Source of the DNA: a gamma proteobacterium symbiont of Stewartia floridana | GTDB lineage: Bacteria; Pseudomonadota; Gammaproteobacteria; Chromatiales; Chromatiaceae | DNA length: 64,000 nt | Assembly: GCA_003676145.1 (NCBI GenBank) | Contig: NAUB01000015.1 | Location: forward strand, 1-64,000 | Direction: 5' to 3' | Shown here: in pieces, positions 35,704-45,173 of the stretch | How the letters are laid out: each line of letters starts with the position of its first letter | Numbering within the stretch: the first letter of the stretch is position 1 | The notes under the pieces: model-generated | Databases searched by the model: none | Told to the model about the DNA's origin: nothing | What the model saw: the letters and a program-made list of their open reading frames with translations, nothing else | Position numbers and translations under genes: made by a program

Positions 35704-36425
35704 TCTGATGCCACTCCGTTTGAAACAGCCACTAGGCTTCAGTAACCACATCAATCTCTATAAATCCCCCACACAACCATCAACTTTTGAGATAACAAGT
35801 CATTTACCTGACAAGATGAAATCTCTATTAATAACGATCTCTAAATACCCCGAAAGAATCTTCAGCATGGATGATCATACTCAACACACCCAGCACATCG
35901 ATACTTCATCTTACGATACAGCCTGATTTTTATAATAGTTCGGATGTCACCATTACCCACACAATACGAGCAGAATTCCGATTTAACCTGATGCCCACTT
36001 CCAGTCCGGTAGCAACCAGTTTAAGCGTATATCATCCAGCTCAACACATAAGTTAAGACTAGGATAATCCGCTCTTAAAACAAGCTATTCGACACATGCA
36101 ATGAGGAGAAGGCACCTTATAAATCTAAGAAAGGATTAAACATATATAATTATTTATACTTTTCCAGTATTTAATATATATATACTGATATTATTTGCCG
36201 CTTACATAGAGTAACCAGGATCACGATATGTCCAGGGATAAGACCTTTACACGCAACCGGGCATGGAGACCCTTCACCACAGGCATCTGATTGAGGGAAA
36301 ACTGTTGCAAAACCGGTTACGTAAACTGAAGCCCAAACTATCCAGACAATCCGGTTATCAGGATCAGAGAATTCACCTACGTTGCAGGAGGGCAGCTTGA
36401 AGCGGGATGGTGACAACGATTGCTA
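35704..36425. other. Non-coding AT-rich gap
   Basis: About 720 bases with no convincing gene. The centre (36140-36200) is very AT-rich with runs such as TTAATATATATATACTGATA. It should hold the promoter of the PhnD-like gene. Short frames here have no ribosome site or family likeness. Confidence 0.4.
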
Positions 36426-36470
36426 CAAAACAAAAGCCCACCACCATCCTTCAAAGAATGGTAGTGGGCC
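36426..36470 (-). terminator. Terminator of the jelly-roll protein gene
   Basis: On the minus strand, GGGCCCACTACCATTC pairs with GGATGGTGGTGGGC (one mismatch or bulge), followed by TTTTGTTTT. It begins 12 bases past the stop at 36482. Confidence 0.8.
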
Positions 36471-36481
36471 CACTGGATTTA

Positions 36482-37291
36482 TTACTGGTTAAGCAGTACA
36501 GGAGGTGAGGGAGGAGCGTTTGCTGGCGCACCTGAATCCGGGTCCGTTTCACCAAGATAGTAGTCATCATGGTAGATGATGCCGTTCTCAGTTGTAACCC
36601 TGTTATCAACCCAGCTGGAGAGAATCAGCTTGTTCGGGTTGAAATTCGTAGATTCTCTGAGATTGACGTTCGTATACTCTACCTTGAGCACATTGTTAAC
36701 CCACATTCTGACGATACCATCAGAGGCACCTGGCGTATTGTTCCTAAAATAGACCTTCAATGTATCCCACTGTCCAGGTCTTACAGGACTTGCAGCACCG
36801 CCAACATTTTGCGGCAGGAGAAAGAAGCGCCAGTCATTGATATAACTATGCTCAATGGCATATTCACCCTGATAGTTATAGACGATAACCTGATAGCGGC
36901 GTTGACTGTCCACGCCATTGGTAAAATTGACCAAAGCCAATTTCTGCTTACCGCTCGGTGTAAAGCGCTCGTCATATTTAACACTGAGTTTTAACCACAA
37001 TTCGTTTGCGGCTTCACCTCGCGTGTGGGATCCAATGCTGACATGATCACCAAAGTAGTAGTCGAGGTAGTTGTCCCAGTTCTCAGTGGCGCTGTAGTTG
37101 ATCTGAGCACAGTAGTTTCCGTCGTAGGCATCGGCAGTGTTGATTACTGTGGTATTCGCATCATTACCCCAGAACCAGTCGCTGAGATCACCACTCTCGA
37201 ATGAAGTAGTAAAAGGTAGTCCTTGCACTGAGTAGGCAGATCCGGATACCAGCAATAACAACCCAAAAATAATAGTATGTGAGTATTTCAT
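36482..37291 (-). CDS. Secreted ConA-like jelly-roll protein, possible polysaccharide lyase or binding protein
   Basis: A 269-residue secreted protein. The signal peptide (IIFGLLLLVSGSAYS) is followed by a beta-sandwich: TTSFESGDLSDWFWGND, the central LWLKLSVKYDERFTPSGKQK, and RPGQWDTLKVYFRNNTPG...GIVRMWVNN. The W-D-T-L-x-V-Y-F and G-x-V-R-M-W-V-N-N pattern is seen in ConA-like families such as polysaccharide lyases and glycan-binding domains. The end is a Pro-rich tail (APANAPPSPPVLL) without a sorting signal. Catalytic residues cannot be assigned with confidence. Its position beside an exopolysaccharide operon fits trimming or binding of the polymer. Confidence 0.6.
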   Translation of the reverse strand: MKYSHTIIFGLLLLVSGSAYSVQGLPFTTSFESGDLSDWFWGNDANTTVINTADAYDGNYCAQINYSATENWDNYLDYYFGDHVSIGSHTRGEAANELWLKLSVKYDERFTPSGKQKLALVNFTNGVDSQRRYQVIVYNYQGEYAIEHSYINDWRFFLLPQNVGGAASPVRPGQWDTLKVYFRNNTPGASDGIVRMWVNNVLKVEYTNVNLRESTNFNPNKLILSSWVDNRVTTENGIIYHDDYYLGETDPDSGAPANAPPSPPVLLNQ

Positions 37292-37810
37292 CTTACGATC
37301 TCAATATTCCAATTTTGTCTTTAGTCAGGGCATTGATAGACAGCACTCAAAAATTCTTCAAACTATCCACGCTGCCAAGCTGTATCAGGTGCATGGCTCA
37401 ATACGAATTATATTCCCCTGCCGATGCACCAACCCATCTGAAATGATTCTGTTTCGCAAGCCGAATCCGCAGTCTCAAGCTCAGAAGATTTTCACCCTGA
37501 TTCAGGAACTATATTAGTAGAATAAACATTAAGTGTGTGTGAACCAGGTCAGATAACCTATGAGGATGAGTTCTAAAAAATGATAAGCCACTGTTTTTTT
37601 TGCTGTTTCAACTGTTTAATTTGTCCTTGTGATCAATCTGAAACTCGCTTTTCGCCAGCTTTTCACAGTACCGCTTGAGCCGCATGATTCACGCTTTGCT
37701 TATGCAGTGATTTTCGACTCAAAACCCCCGCTGCAGCTTGGTTATAGCCACCTCAACCCTGTGGCTTCAAGCAATCACACCCTCATTGGTTATTATTACC
37801 TGCAGTACGA
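37292..37810. other. Non-coding gap
   Basis: About 520 bases between the jelly-roll gene and the 3' end of the exosortase operon. It should hold the promoter of the jelly-roll gene. A 65-codon plus-strand frame at 37629-37826 lacks a ribosome site and runs into the hydrolase gene, so I do not call it. No terminator is obvious. Confidence 0.35.
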
Positions 37811-38779
37811 CTATTTGGATGATTGAGCATTCGGGTAGTTTTTCGAAAGCCAGTCATCCACATATTCATAGACAGATGCTTCCCAATCTCTACTTGCCAA
37901 GATATGGTTTGCTTCAGGAATCGTATGTACCTGATAGCTGCCTTTATACTGTTTCAGTTTCTTTTTGTAGATGTTTTCAAATTTCTCTTCAAATTCCCAT
38001 AACAGTCTGTCCGCACCACTGAATATCAACAACATTTTTTTCGAATCCTTCAGCATTTTGAAAAATGAGGGTGCGAATTTAGGGTTTACGTTACTTCCCT
38101 GAAGTGCCTTGGGCAGGGTGACTTCCGACTCTTCGGATTTGCCGGCTTTTACACTGCTCGTAAGTTTGCGTAGCGGTTTCAAGAGAATTTTGAAAATAAC
38201 TCGGAAATCACTCTTAAAAGTCAGTAATCGTTTCCAGGAGTTAATGTCTGTCAATTTCTTGATGTATCCATCTTTTAATGAGCTTAATTGACCTTCCGTC
38301 ACAAACTTTCCGAAATTATCTTCACCTCCCTCGAAGACATTGATAAGGCCCAAAGCGAGCAGCCCTGTAACACGCTCATCTTCACAGGCAGTCAATAGAC
38401 CGGTCAGTGCACCTCCACAAAGCCCACCGAGGATAAACTGATTTTGACCCTGATTGTTTTCAAGCCAGTTCATTGCATCGACTGTATCGCCAATGAACCG
38501 ACCATCCAGTATGGTGTTGTATACATCTTTCAGTACGGACTCTTCAATGACACCCTCAGAATCACCCAGCCCAAAGAAGTCGAATCTGAAAACATTGACA
38601 CCATGATCTACGAGTTGTTTTGAAAGCTTGTTATAGAGACGGTGAGGACCCACACGCATTTTCACGCCAGGTGAGAGTAGCAACACTGTGGTATTGGAAC
38701 TTGCATGCTCAGGTTGCTCAAAAATTCCATATAATTTGTACCCATCCCTGTTATTGAATAATACTGGCGTTGTCTTCAT
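37811..38779 (-). CDS. Exosortase-system alpha/beta hydrolase 1 (Cys in nucleophile elbow)
   Basis: A 322-residue alpha/beta hydrolase like the type 1 hydrolase that accompanies exosortase A operons. Visible parts are LLLSPGVKMRVGPHR, FRFDFFGLGDSEG and the nucleophile elbow LGGLCGGALTG, where the usual Ser is Cys121. The ATG at 38779 overlaps the preceding stop as ATGA, so translation is coupled; a longer start at 38794 is also possible. It is the last gene of the operon. Known relatives have no demonstrated substrate. It is longer than typical members (about 270), with an insert of about 50 residues rich in Lys. Confidence 0.72.
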   Translation of the reverse strand: MKTTPVLFNNRDGYKLYGIFEQPEHASSNTTVLLLSPGVKMRVGPHRLYNKLSKQLVDHGVNVFRFDFFGLGDSEGVIEESVLKDVYNTILDGRFIGDTVDAMNWLENNQGQNQFILGGLCGGALTGLLTACEDERVTGLLALGLINVFEGGEDNFGKFVTEGQLSSLKDGYIKKLTDINSWKRLLTFKSDFRVIFKILLKPLRKLTSSVKAGKSEESEVTLPKALQGSNVNPKFAPSFFKMLKDSKKMLLIFSGADRLLWEFEEKFENIYKKKLKQYKGSYQVHTIPEANHILASRDWEASVYEYVDDWLSKNYPNAQSSK

Positions 38780-39603
38780 TTGCTTTCCAACCATGATAAA
38801 GATCCAGCTAAAAGATTTTCAGCCCGATCGTAAAATGATTTAATCTCCTTCCAGAACTGCTCTTCATGCGCTTTGTCAATGGTAGGGTTATTACTGAATT
38901 TCTCAGAAAACTTAATATACTGATTGTTTATCGGTTGTTTTGGATTTCTTACCACCTGCAAAATACAACAGCTCAAATTTTCCGGGTACTCTCGATCCAG
39001 CAGATTGATGGATGATATCTCCTGAAAATAATTGTAGTTTATGTAGTACCCCTCGATATTGACCGCTTCACCGGACTTCATTTTCTCCACCAGTTCATCC
39101 CTGGTGATTTCCACTTTCCCTTTGATGGCCATTTGCGAAGCAAGATTACTACGCAGTATCTCCTGCATATACCTGTCACCGTCAAGAACCGGATCCCAGA
39201 GTATCAATTCATCGATATCATCCCTTGATAACGCAGTTAATGTTGCAATGGTTGCACCAAGTCGCAGACCCAACAGCCCGAAATCCTTAACTGATGGATT
39301 TGTGCTCTTTATGTGTTCGATAACAGCGTTGACATCCTTAATGTGCCTCTCCAAAGAGGCCTCATCGTAATCCCCATCACTATCACCGTGACCTCGAAAA
39401 TCAAATCGTCCAACCACTATCCCTTGCTCACAAAACGCTCGTGCGGTCGTCACATAGACTCTGTGACTCCAAAGTTTCTCCTCAGCAAAAGGATGGACGA
39501 AAATATAGGCCTTGGTTGGCTCACTTTGTTCTGGCAAGTGTTCGATCGTGAAGAGACGCTCACCATCCACTTCTAATACGGTTAGATTTTCATTCATGTT
39601 CAT
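38776..39603 (-). CDS. Exosortase-system alpha/beta hydrolase 2 (Arg in nucleophile elbow)
   Basis: A 275-residue alpha/beta hydrolase-fold protein of the type 2 hydrolase found with exosortase A. YIFVHPFAEEKLWSHRVY, GRFDFRGHGDSDGDY and LLGLRLGATIATLTA match the family. The nucleophile position is Arg114 where catalysis would need Ser, a feature I recall as normal for this group, so it may not be a classical esterase. It overlaps hydrolase 1 by four bases. The exact start (39603, 39597 or a TTG at 39609) is uncertain. Confidence 0.72.
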   Translation of the reverse strand: MNMNENLTVLEVDGERLFTIEHLPEQSEPTKAYIFVHPFAEEKLWSHRVYVTTARAFCEQGIVVGRFDFRGHGDSDGDYDEASLERHIKDVNAVIEHIKSTNPSVKDFGLLGLRLGATIATLTALSRDDIDELILWDPVLDGDRYMQEILRSNLASQMAIKGKVEITRDELVEKMKSGEAVNIEGYYINYNYFQEISSINLLDREYPENLSCCILQVVRNPKQPINNQYIKFSEKFSNNPTIDKAHEEQFWKEIKSFYDRAENLLAGSLSWLESK

Positions 39604-39623
39604 TAACAATTGGATTCACATTC

Positions 39624-41045
39624 TCAAAACTGGAAGTAGATGAAGACCTGTTTTTGCAACGGCACAAAAAACAGTAACATCAGCACCATGTAGAGATAAG
39701 AAACATACTGTATGGCTGGGTTGGCACTTACCAGGTAGAGCAGATCATTCTTTCTCTCGGTTATGTATTCAAAAAACATCAACGGAATGACAAAGAACAG
39801 GATATTACCTAGCACATAGATCGAGTAATCGGTAATCCTATAGTCTGTTGCGAGTAAGTAGACCATATCCACAACCTGTTGCATCGACTCCGCCCTGAAC
39901 AGCAACCAACTGATACAGGTCAGATGGAACAGGATAACGACATACAGTACATGCCGACCCAGCGATGTTGGCTGAGTGAAATAGTCTTTTCCTTTAGCCG
40001 CTTCTATAGCATGGTAGACAACCAATATGGCTCCGTGAAACAGGCCCCATACGATGAATGTCCACCCTGCCCCGTGCCACAGACCGCCTAAAAACATGGT
40101 AAGAACCAGATTTCGAAAGGTCAGAAAGTTACCCAGCCTTCCACCACCCAAAGGGATATAGATATAGTCCCTGATCCAGGTAGAGAGACTGATATGCCAA
40201 CGGGACCAGAAATCACTCGGGGATGTTGCAAAGTATGGATTCCTGAAATTCCACATCAAATCGAAACCCATCCACCTGGCCACACCTTTGGCAATCGATG
40301 AATAGCCGGAAAAATCGCCATAGATTTGAAAGGCAAAGGCATATAAACCGACCAACACCTCAAAACCTGTCAGTTCATTAACGGGCTTTGAAAAAATCGT
40401 ATTGACAATTGGTGCCATATTGTCAGCAATGACAACTTTCTTAAACAATCCGGAGATGACCAGAAACAGCCCTTCTGAAAACGCTGGACCATCTAATTTA
40501 CGAACCTGAAGTATCTGTGGTAGCAGATGACTGGCTCTCTCAATCGGCCCGGCCACCAGTTGAGGAAAAAAGGAGACATAAAGGGTAAAATCGAGAAACT
40601 TATCTGTTGGTTGAACCTTGTTTCTGTAGGTATCAATGGTATAGCTGAGTGTTTGAAAGGTATAGAACGAGATACCCACTGGAAGAATAATATTCAACAC
40701 CGGCAAGCTGACATCGACGCCCATCGTGCCAAGCATTGCGGCAAATTCATTGGAGAAGAAGTTGTAATACTTAAAGAACCCCAAAAAGCCCAGATTGGTA
40801 AAAACCGACAACAACAGCAACTGCTTTCTGAGCTTGGCGTCATCCTGTTTTGCAATATTCAGTGCAACGAAGTAGTCAACGACAGTGGAAATAAAGATCA
40901 GCGAGAGAAAACGATAATCCCAGTAACCATAGAAGATATAGCTGGCCACCAGTAACATTCTGTTTTGATATTTATGAGGAAGCCGAAAATAGAGCAGCAT
41001 GACGACTGCAAAAAAGGCCCAGAATATGTAACTGTTGAATAACAT
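39624..41045 (-). CDS. MBOAT-family polysaccharide O-acyltransferase (AlgI-like)
   Basis: A 473-residue membrane protein of the MBOAT family, with about a dozen hydrophobic segments. The two conserved histidines are His284 in DFWSRWHISLSTWIRDY and the catalytic His324 in LGGLWHGAGWTFIVWG. Such proteins pass acetyl groups across the inner membrane for O-acetylation of exopolysaccharides such as alginate. The gene starts three bases after the SGNH gene, the usual AlgI-AlgX/J type of pair, so together they should O-acetylate the polymer made by this system. Confidence 0.92.
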   Translation of the reverse strand: MLFNSYIFWAFFAVVMLLYFRLPHKYQNRMLLVASYIFYGYWDYRFLSLIFISTVVDYFVALNIAKQDDAKLRKQLLLLSVFTNLGFLGFFKYYNFFSNEFAAMLGTMGVDVSLPVLNIILPVGISFYTFQTLSYTIDTYRNKVQPTDKFLDFTLYVSFFPQLVAGPIERASHLLPQILQVRKLDGPAFSEGLFLVISGLFKKVVIADNMAPIVNTIFSKPVNELTGFEVLVGLYAFAFQIYGDFSGYSSIAKGVARWMGFDLMWNFRNPYFATSPSDFWSRWHISLSTWIRDYIYIPLGGGRLGNFLTFRNLVLTMFLGGLWHGAGWTFIVWGLFHGAILVVYHAIEAAKGKDYFTQPTSLGRHVLYVVILFHLTCISWLLFRAESMQQVVDMVYLLATDYRITDYSIYVLGNILFFVIPLMFFEYITERKNDLLYLVSANPAIQYVSYLYMVLMLLFFVPLQKQVFIYFQF

Positions 41046-41048
41046 GCT

Positions 41049-41969
41049 CTACTGCCCACTCAATTCCTGATTTATCAGCGTGCCCAGAGTGGCGGTAAAT
41101 TGCTCACGACCCTTCTGATTAAAATGGACACCATCTTTATAGATCGCTCCGAAAGATCTGAAGTGCTCCCTGTAATCCTTGTAGAGATACGCCCTCGTCT
41201 GCAGTGTCTCTTGCAACTTCTGATTGACAGAATAAGCCCCCTCGATTGGCATCGCTATCATAATCAGTTTGATCCCCCGCTGATCCAGCTGGTCGATCAA
41301 ATCATTCAACATTCTGTAATCTGGCATCGACTGGTTGGCTTGAGTCTGATCACCGGCTTCAAGCGGTGCGCCAGCCTGGTTCTGTGCCTGCACGAACTGT
41401 TCATAGTGGGGCACCAGATTGTTCAATATTTTATTTCTGACCGCTTCCCTGTTGACGAAGAGTTTCGATGCCCAGCCAATGACAAACTCAGATAACTCGG
41501 CAAAATCGCTCATCCCGTAATTGAAAAGCAGTAATCCATCACCAATCCCGGAGAAGTAACCACCCAATCGGCTTGGATTTGGTCGATATTCATCATTCAG
41601 CAATCCCCAGGCAAAACCGATCACCAGATAATCCAACTGCATATCAGGTGTTATCAGATTGTTTCTCAGGATCATATTCCAATCCCAGAGCGAGGTACCA
41701 TCCGGTGTTATTTTCTTTACCAGATAGTCATCAGACAACTGCCTATCCAGCTGATCGATATCAACTGCCTCATTGATCAAGGAGTTTCCAAGAAACAGGA
41801 TATTCGTACCCTGGTGCTGTTCATACTCTGCGGCAATATTCGGTATCTGATTAATATGATTCAGATTACCTGAAAGACGGTTTTCAAATGTTCGAATACC
41901 GATCTCCAGGAGTGCAACTGTGAGGATCACGGCAATCAGGATGAATAGGGTGTGCTTGGCCCTCATCAT
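41049..41969 (-). CDS. Membrane-anchored SGNH-hydrolase-like protein, O-acetylation partner
   Basis: A 306-residue protein with an N-terminal membrane anchor (about 8-25) and a periplasmic SGNH domain. Block I is ILFLGNSLINEAVD (nucleophile Ser63) and block V is KDGVHFNQKGREQF (Asp279, His282), so the catalytic triad looks complete. Placed directly upstream of the MBOAT gene, it is probably the periplasmic transferase that places acetyl groups on the polysaccharide, as AlgX or AlgJ do. It overlaps the preceding phosphatase gene by four bases. Confidence 0.8.
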   Translation of the reverse strand: MMRAKHTLFILIAVILTVALLEIGIRTFENRLSGNLNHINQIPNIAAEYEQHQGTNILFLGNSLINEAVDIDQLDRQLSDDYLVKKITPDGTSLWDWNMILRNNLITPDMQLDYLVIGFAWGLLNDEYRPNPSRLGGYFSGIGDGLLLFNYGMSDFAELSEFVIGWASKLFVNREAVRNKILNNLVPHYEQFVQAQNQAGAPLEAGDQTQANQSMPDYRMLNDLIDQLDQRGIKLIMIAMPIEGAYSVNQKLQETLQTRAYLYKDYREHFRSFGAIYKDGVHFNQKGREQFTATLGTLINQELSGQ

Positions 41970-42595
41970 GCGCCACCCTTGGCCGTCATACCATTCACTG
42001 ACTGATCGGTATCAACCAGCTTAGTGGTTATATCCACCACACATTGCTCTAGTTGAGATATAACCTGACGGGTCTTCTCATTTCCCTGGTTGTATGGATC
42101 TATTACCTCTACAGAGAGATTCGGTGAAAACGCGCCAATCCAGATGGTTTTGTTCAAAGCTGACGGAGCCATAGAACTGAGCAGATCCCAGTTCTTTCGA
42201 TCCATGATCACAATCAGGTCAGCCCACTCGATATCATCTTGTGAAATCCTGCTGGATCGATGTGCTGTCAGGTCATAACCCCGCTCGGCCAGCAGTTTCT
42301 GATACTCTTCCACACAACTTCGGCCCGTTTTATCGTGAAAACCGGCAGACCTGATCTCTATATCCGTATCGGAAAGTGATTTTCTAAGCAGGTACTCAAC
42401 TAACGGGCTCCGATAGATATTGCCATAGCAGAGCACCAGGATATGATCTATGTTCTGAGCTGAATTGATCGCGGCTTGGCTTTTTTCCCTGACAACCCGT
42501 AACAGTTTTTGATGACGAATACGTCTCTTAATCGAGCGGATAATACGAACTAAAAGTGATTTCGGCATATCATTTTCAGTCATACTGTCACTCAT
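41966..42595 (-). CDS. Low-molecular-weight protein tyrosine phosphatase-like
   Basis: A 209-residue phosphatase of the LMW-PTP fold. The P-loop reads VLCYGNIYRSP (Cys56, Arg62, the C-x5-R motif), and the general acid is Asp166 in EVIDPYNQG. A basic N-terminal extension of about 45 residues (SIKRRIRHQKLLRVVREK) precedes the domain and is not usual for Wzb-type enzymes. In capsule and exopolysaccharide loci such phosphatases act on the tyrosine kinase that controls chain length, but no kinase lies in this window. It overlaps both neighbours by four bases, within the exosortase operon. Confidence 0.85.
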   Translation of the reverse strand: MSDSMTENDMPKSLLVRIIRSIKRRIRHQKLLRVVREKSQAAINSAQNIDHILVLCYGNIYRSPLVEYLLRKSLSDTDIEIRSAGFHDKTGRSCVEEYQKLLAERGYDLTAHRSSRISQDDIEWADLIVIMDRKNWDLLSSMAPSALNKTIWIGAFSPNLSVEVIDPYNQGNEKTRQVISQLEQCVVDITTKLVDTDQSVNGMTAKGGA

Positions 42596-43455
42596 ACATC
42601 AAAATTCATTCGCTGCAGCACATCAGAAACCGTCGAAAACTCGAAATCCCTTACCAGCTTCAGCAATCTGCTTTCAAATTTATCAATATTGTTATAGTGC
42701 CTGAACTCAGAGAGCCTACTCGATTTAATCTTCGGCTGTCCTTCATCGATCTCCCATGGATGCATATAGAAAATAAACGGCATCTGATCATTTCGGTTGA
42801 CACGGTTCAATCCAGCCTTCGACAGCCAATAGGGAAACAGTCTGAAATAACCGCCGCCACTCACTGGTAGACGACGCTTGGCAATACCCACAGTCGAGAG
42901 GGGAAACTCGATAATCTCATTACCTTTTGCTGTTTTTAAGCGATGAGGCATGGTCTTTGCGCCAGGGATACCATACCGATCATGCATGATGGGAAAAATG
43001 CTCGAGTCGTAGGAAAAACCACACTCCGTAAGAATGTCCAGTGCCCAAAGGGATTTTTCTGTAATGGAGTAACTGGCGGCACGATAGCCTTTGATCGGTT
43101 TGCCAATGATATCCTCAAGAATCGCTTTGGATTTCCTGGTCTCCTCAAGGAATTTATCGGGCGTTTGGTTGTACACCAGATCATGACTATAGCCATGGCA
43201 GGCCACTTCATGTCCCAGTTCCGAAATCTCGGTAATCAGCTTTTTGTTGCGTTCGGCCACCCAACCCAATACGAAAAATGTGCCCTTTATACTATTGTCA
43301 TCGAATATCTTCAGAATCCTGTGTGTATTGTCATAGACACGTGACTCATAGCCTTCCCAGTCAGCTTTTGTTACCTGCTTGTTAAATGCCGAGACCTGGT
43401 AGTAGTCCTCTACATCGACGGTTATGGCATTAATTTGTCTGTTTTGCGAAATCAT
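42592..43455 (-). CDS. Exosortase-associated polysaccharide deacetylase
   Basis: A 287-residue NodB-type deacetylase with the C-terminal extension found in the exosortase A system family (DUF3473). The opening ITVDVEDYYQVSAF supplies the catalytic and metal Asp residues (Asp14, Asp17), and GHEVACHGYSHDLV supplies the metal-binding His87 and His91. The tail PFIFYMHPWEIDEGQP is typical of the group. No signal peptide is seen, so it is likely cytoplasmic. It removes N-acetyl groups from a sugar or lipid-linked intermediate. It follows xrtA by 52 bases and overlaps the phosphatase gene. Confidence 0.93.
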   Translation of the reverse strand: MISQNRQINAITVDVEDYYQVSAFNKQVTKADWEGYESRVYDNTHRILKIFDDNSIKGTFFVLGWVAERNKKLITEISELGHEVACHGYSHDLVYNQTPDKFLEETRKSKAILEDIIGKPIKGYRAASYSITEKSLWALDILTECGFSYDSSIFPIMHDRYGIPGAKTMPHRLKTAKGNEIIEFPLSTVGIAKRRLPVSGGGYFRLFPYWLSKAGLNRVNRNDQMPFIFYMHPWEIDEGQPKIKSSRLSEFRHYNNIDKFESRLLKLVRDFEFSTVSDVLQRMNFDV

Positions 43456-43507
43456 GTTTATGTTTGTTATGTATAAATCGTTGCAATAACTTTATAAAGA
43501 TCAGATC

Positions 43508-45055
43508 TCAGTTCTTTTGTATTGAATAGTGTTGCTCAATTTTATCGATTACCGAATCAGCAAATCTTGTCATGCTTTCACGTTCCACTACACCATCACC
43601 TGTTTTGTCTGTAGAGATCACTACCACAGCTGCATCATGACGGCCTTTCAAGGCTCCCAATATGCCATACAGTTTGCTTTGCAGCCTGCTCGATGAGATC
43701 TCACCCCCTATGTAATACCATTGCCATATAATGCGCTCATTCCTCTTACTATCAACAACTGTCTCTTCCAGCAGGGGAACTGTACGCCCAGCTGATAGCT
43801 TGATCTCCCGCTTGACCCGTTCACTGCTGATCCAGTCATCCCTATTATAAGCCTGATTCAGATCATTGACCGCCTCTTTTCCTTGCTCCTGTGTCGCGTA
43901 ATAGGCGGTATAAAACTCTGCTTTGGTACCGGCAACCAAGTATGCGGCCCGTTTTTCAAAATCCGCATTGACCCAGGCCGGATTCCAGCTTTCATCGACT
44001 GCCACCTCAGTGAGTTCCAATTGACTGAAGCTGAAGTCAAAATCATGGCTTCCGCGCACAACATCGCCATTCATGGCAATCACACTATATATCGGACCGG
44101 CACTGGCGGATACCAATAACGCACTTGCAATTAAGATTTTTTTACTGTAGGAAACCTTCGTTACAGGGGCCTTTCCTTGCTCAGCATCAGACTGTTTTTG
44201 ATCTGTCTTGAGTCTCTTCTCATAGCTTACAGTGGCATACATGAATATTGCGTAGCAGATTACAAACACCACCCATCCAAGCCAGATATGATCATTCAGC
44301 AGACTGTGTGTCATATTTGTGTAGTGCCCTGAAAGCACCACAATATAGATACGAATCGTGTTTGAGATAAAAGCAACGCCTGACGCCAGCAGCAGATAGA
44401 CAACTGCGTGTCGGAGTGAATAGTGGGAGAAGAATGAGTAGAGAATTGCAAGGGTTATTGCAGCAATCTGATACCTCAGGCCACTGCAGGTATCCCCCAC
44501 TTCAAACACCCCTTCCGGGATGGTAATAAAATAGGACTCCTGAAACGAGACATAACCGGTCAAGTGCAGCAGTTGGTTAACAAATACTGCCGTTGGCACC
44601 TGCAGCGGCTGTGACAGTACAGACCAGACAGAGGTTGCACTGATCAATACCAGGATCGGTAAAACCAGTCTGGCTGTATGCCTCATTCCAAACAGAGCCA
44701 TCACACTGACACTGAGTATCATGATCAGTACCATTTGGGATCCAACCTGTATCTGAGCGATATCAGATAACAGCCAGATCACCGAAAGGATGACAAGCAG
44801 CAGGAGCAACATAGGCCTGAAGCTTATCTGCAGCTCATGACGGCGTGTGTACCACTCCCTGGCAAGCAGATAATAGGATAGGGGCAACAGCAGCAATCCA
44901 TGGGATTGCAGGCTGTTTTCAGCAACCCACAAACGGTAAAAGCCGAGTGAAGTTTGCCCATACACCAGGGTCAGGATCAACACACATGCAAGCAGAACCG
45001 CACCGCTAAACAGTTGATCTGGAGATAACTCTTTTAAACTCATTCGTTCCGTCAT
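43508..45055 (-). CDS. xrtA: Exosortase A with fused EpsI domain
   Basis: A 515-residue inner-membrane transpeptidase-like enzyme that cleaves PEP-CTERM tails. The first 285 residues contain about eight membrane helices with the catalytic Cys190 (GDTCSGLRYQ), Arg235 (SNTIRIYIV) and His256 (LLNDHIWLGW). The C-terminal 220 residues form the periplasmic EpsI domain (VDESWNPAWVNADFEKRAAYLV), a fusion common in exosortase A. It heads a compact seven-gene operon running to 37811. The PEP-CTERM protein at 29667 is its likely substrate. No PrsK/PrsR regulators or glycosyltransferases are beside it. Confidence 0.94.
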   Translation of the reverse strand: MTERMSLKELSPDQLFSGAVLLACVLILTLVYGQTSLGFYRLWVAENSLQSHGLLLLPLSYYLLAREWYTRRHELQISFRPMLLLLLVILSVIWLLSDIAQIQVGSQMVLIMILSVSVMALFGMRHTARLVLPILVLISATSVWSVLSQPLQVPTAVFVNQLLHLTGYVSFQESYFITIPEGVFEVGDTCSGLRYQIAAITLAILYSFFSHYSLRHAVVYLLLASGVAFISNTIRIYIVVLSGHYTNMTHSLLNDHIWLGWVVFVICYAIFMYATVSYEKRLKTDQKQSDAEQGKAPVTKVSYSKKILIASALLVSASAGPIYSVIAMNGDVVRGSHDFDFSFSQLELTEVAVDESWNPAWVNADFEKRAAYLVAGTKAEFYTAYYATQEQGKEAVNDLNQAYNRDDWISSERVKREIKLSAGRTVPLLEETVVDSKRNERIIWQWYYIGGEISSSRLQSKLYGILGALKGRHDAAVVVISTDKTGDGVVERESMTRFADSVIDKIEQHYSIQKN

Positions 45056-45173
45056 CTTGGTGTCTCAGTCAGCTGTCCACAAAGACCAATGTTTAGAAAA
45101 CACGGGTAACGGTCTGATCAGATTGAGTGTGTTTTTAAATACAATCCAATCTGCATTCAAACATCACGCCCGA

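Noticed and set aside
37629-37826. 65-codon plus-strand frame before the hydrolase gene
   Set aside because: No ribosome site, and it overlaps the convergent hydrolase gene.
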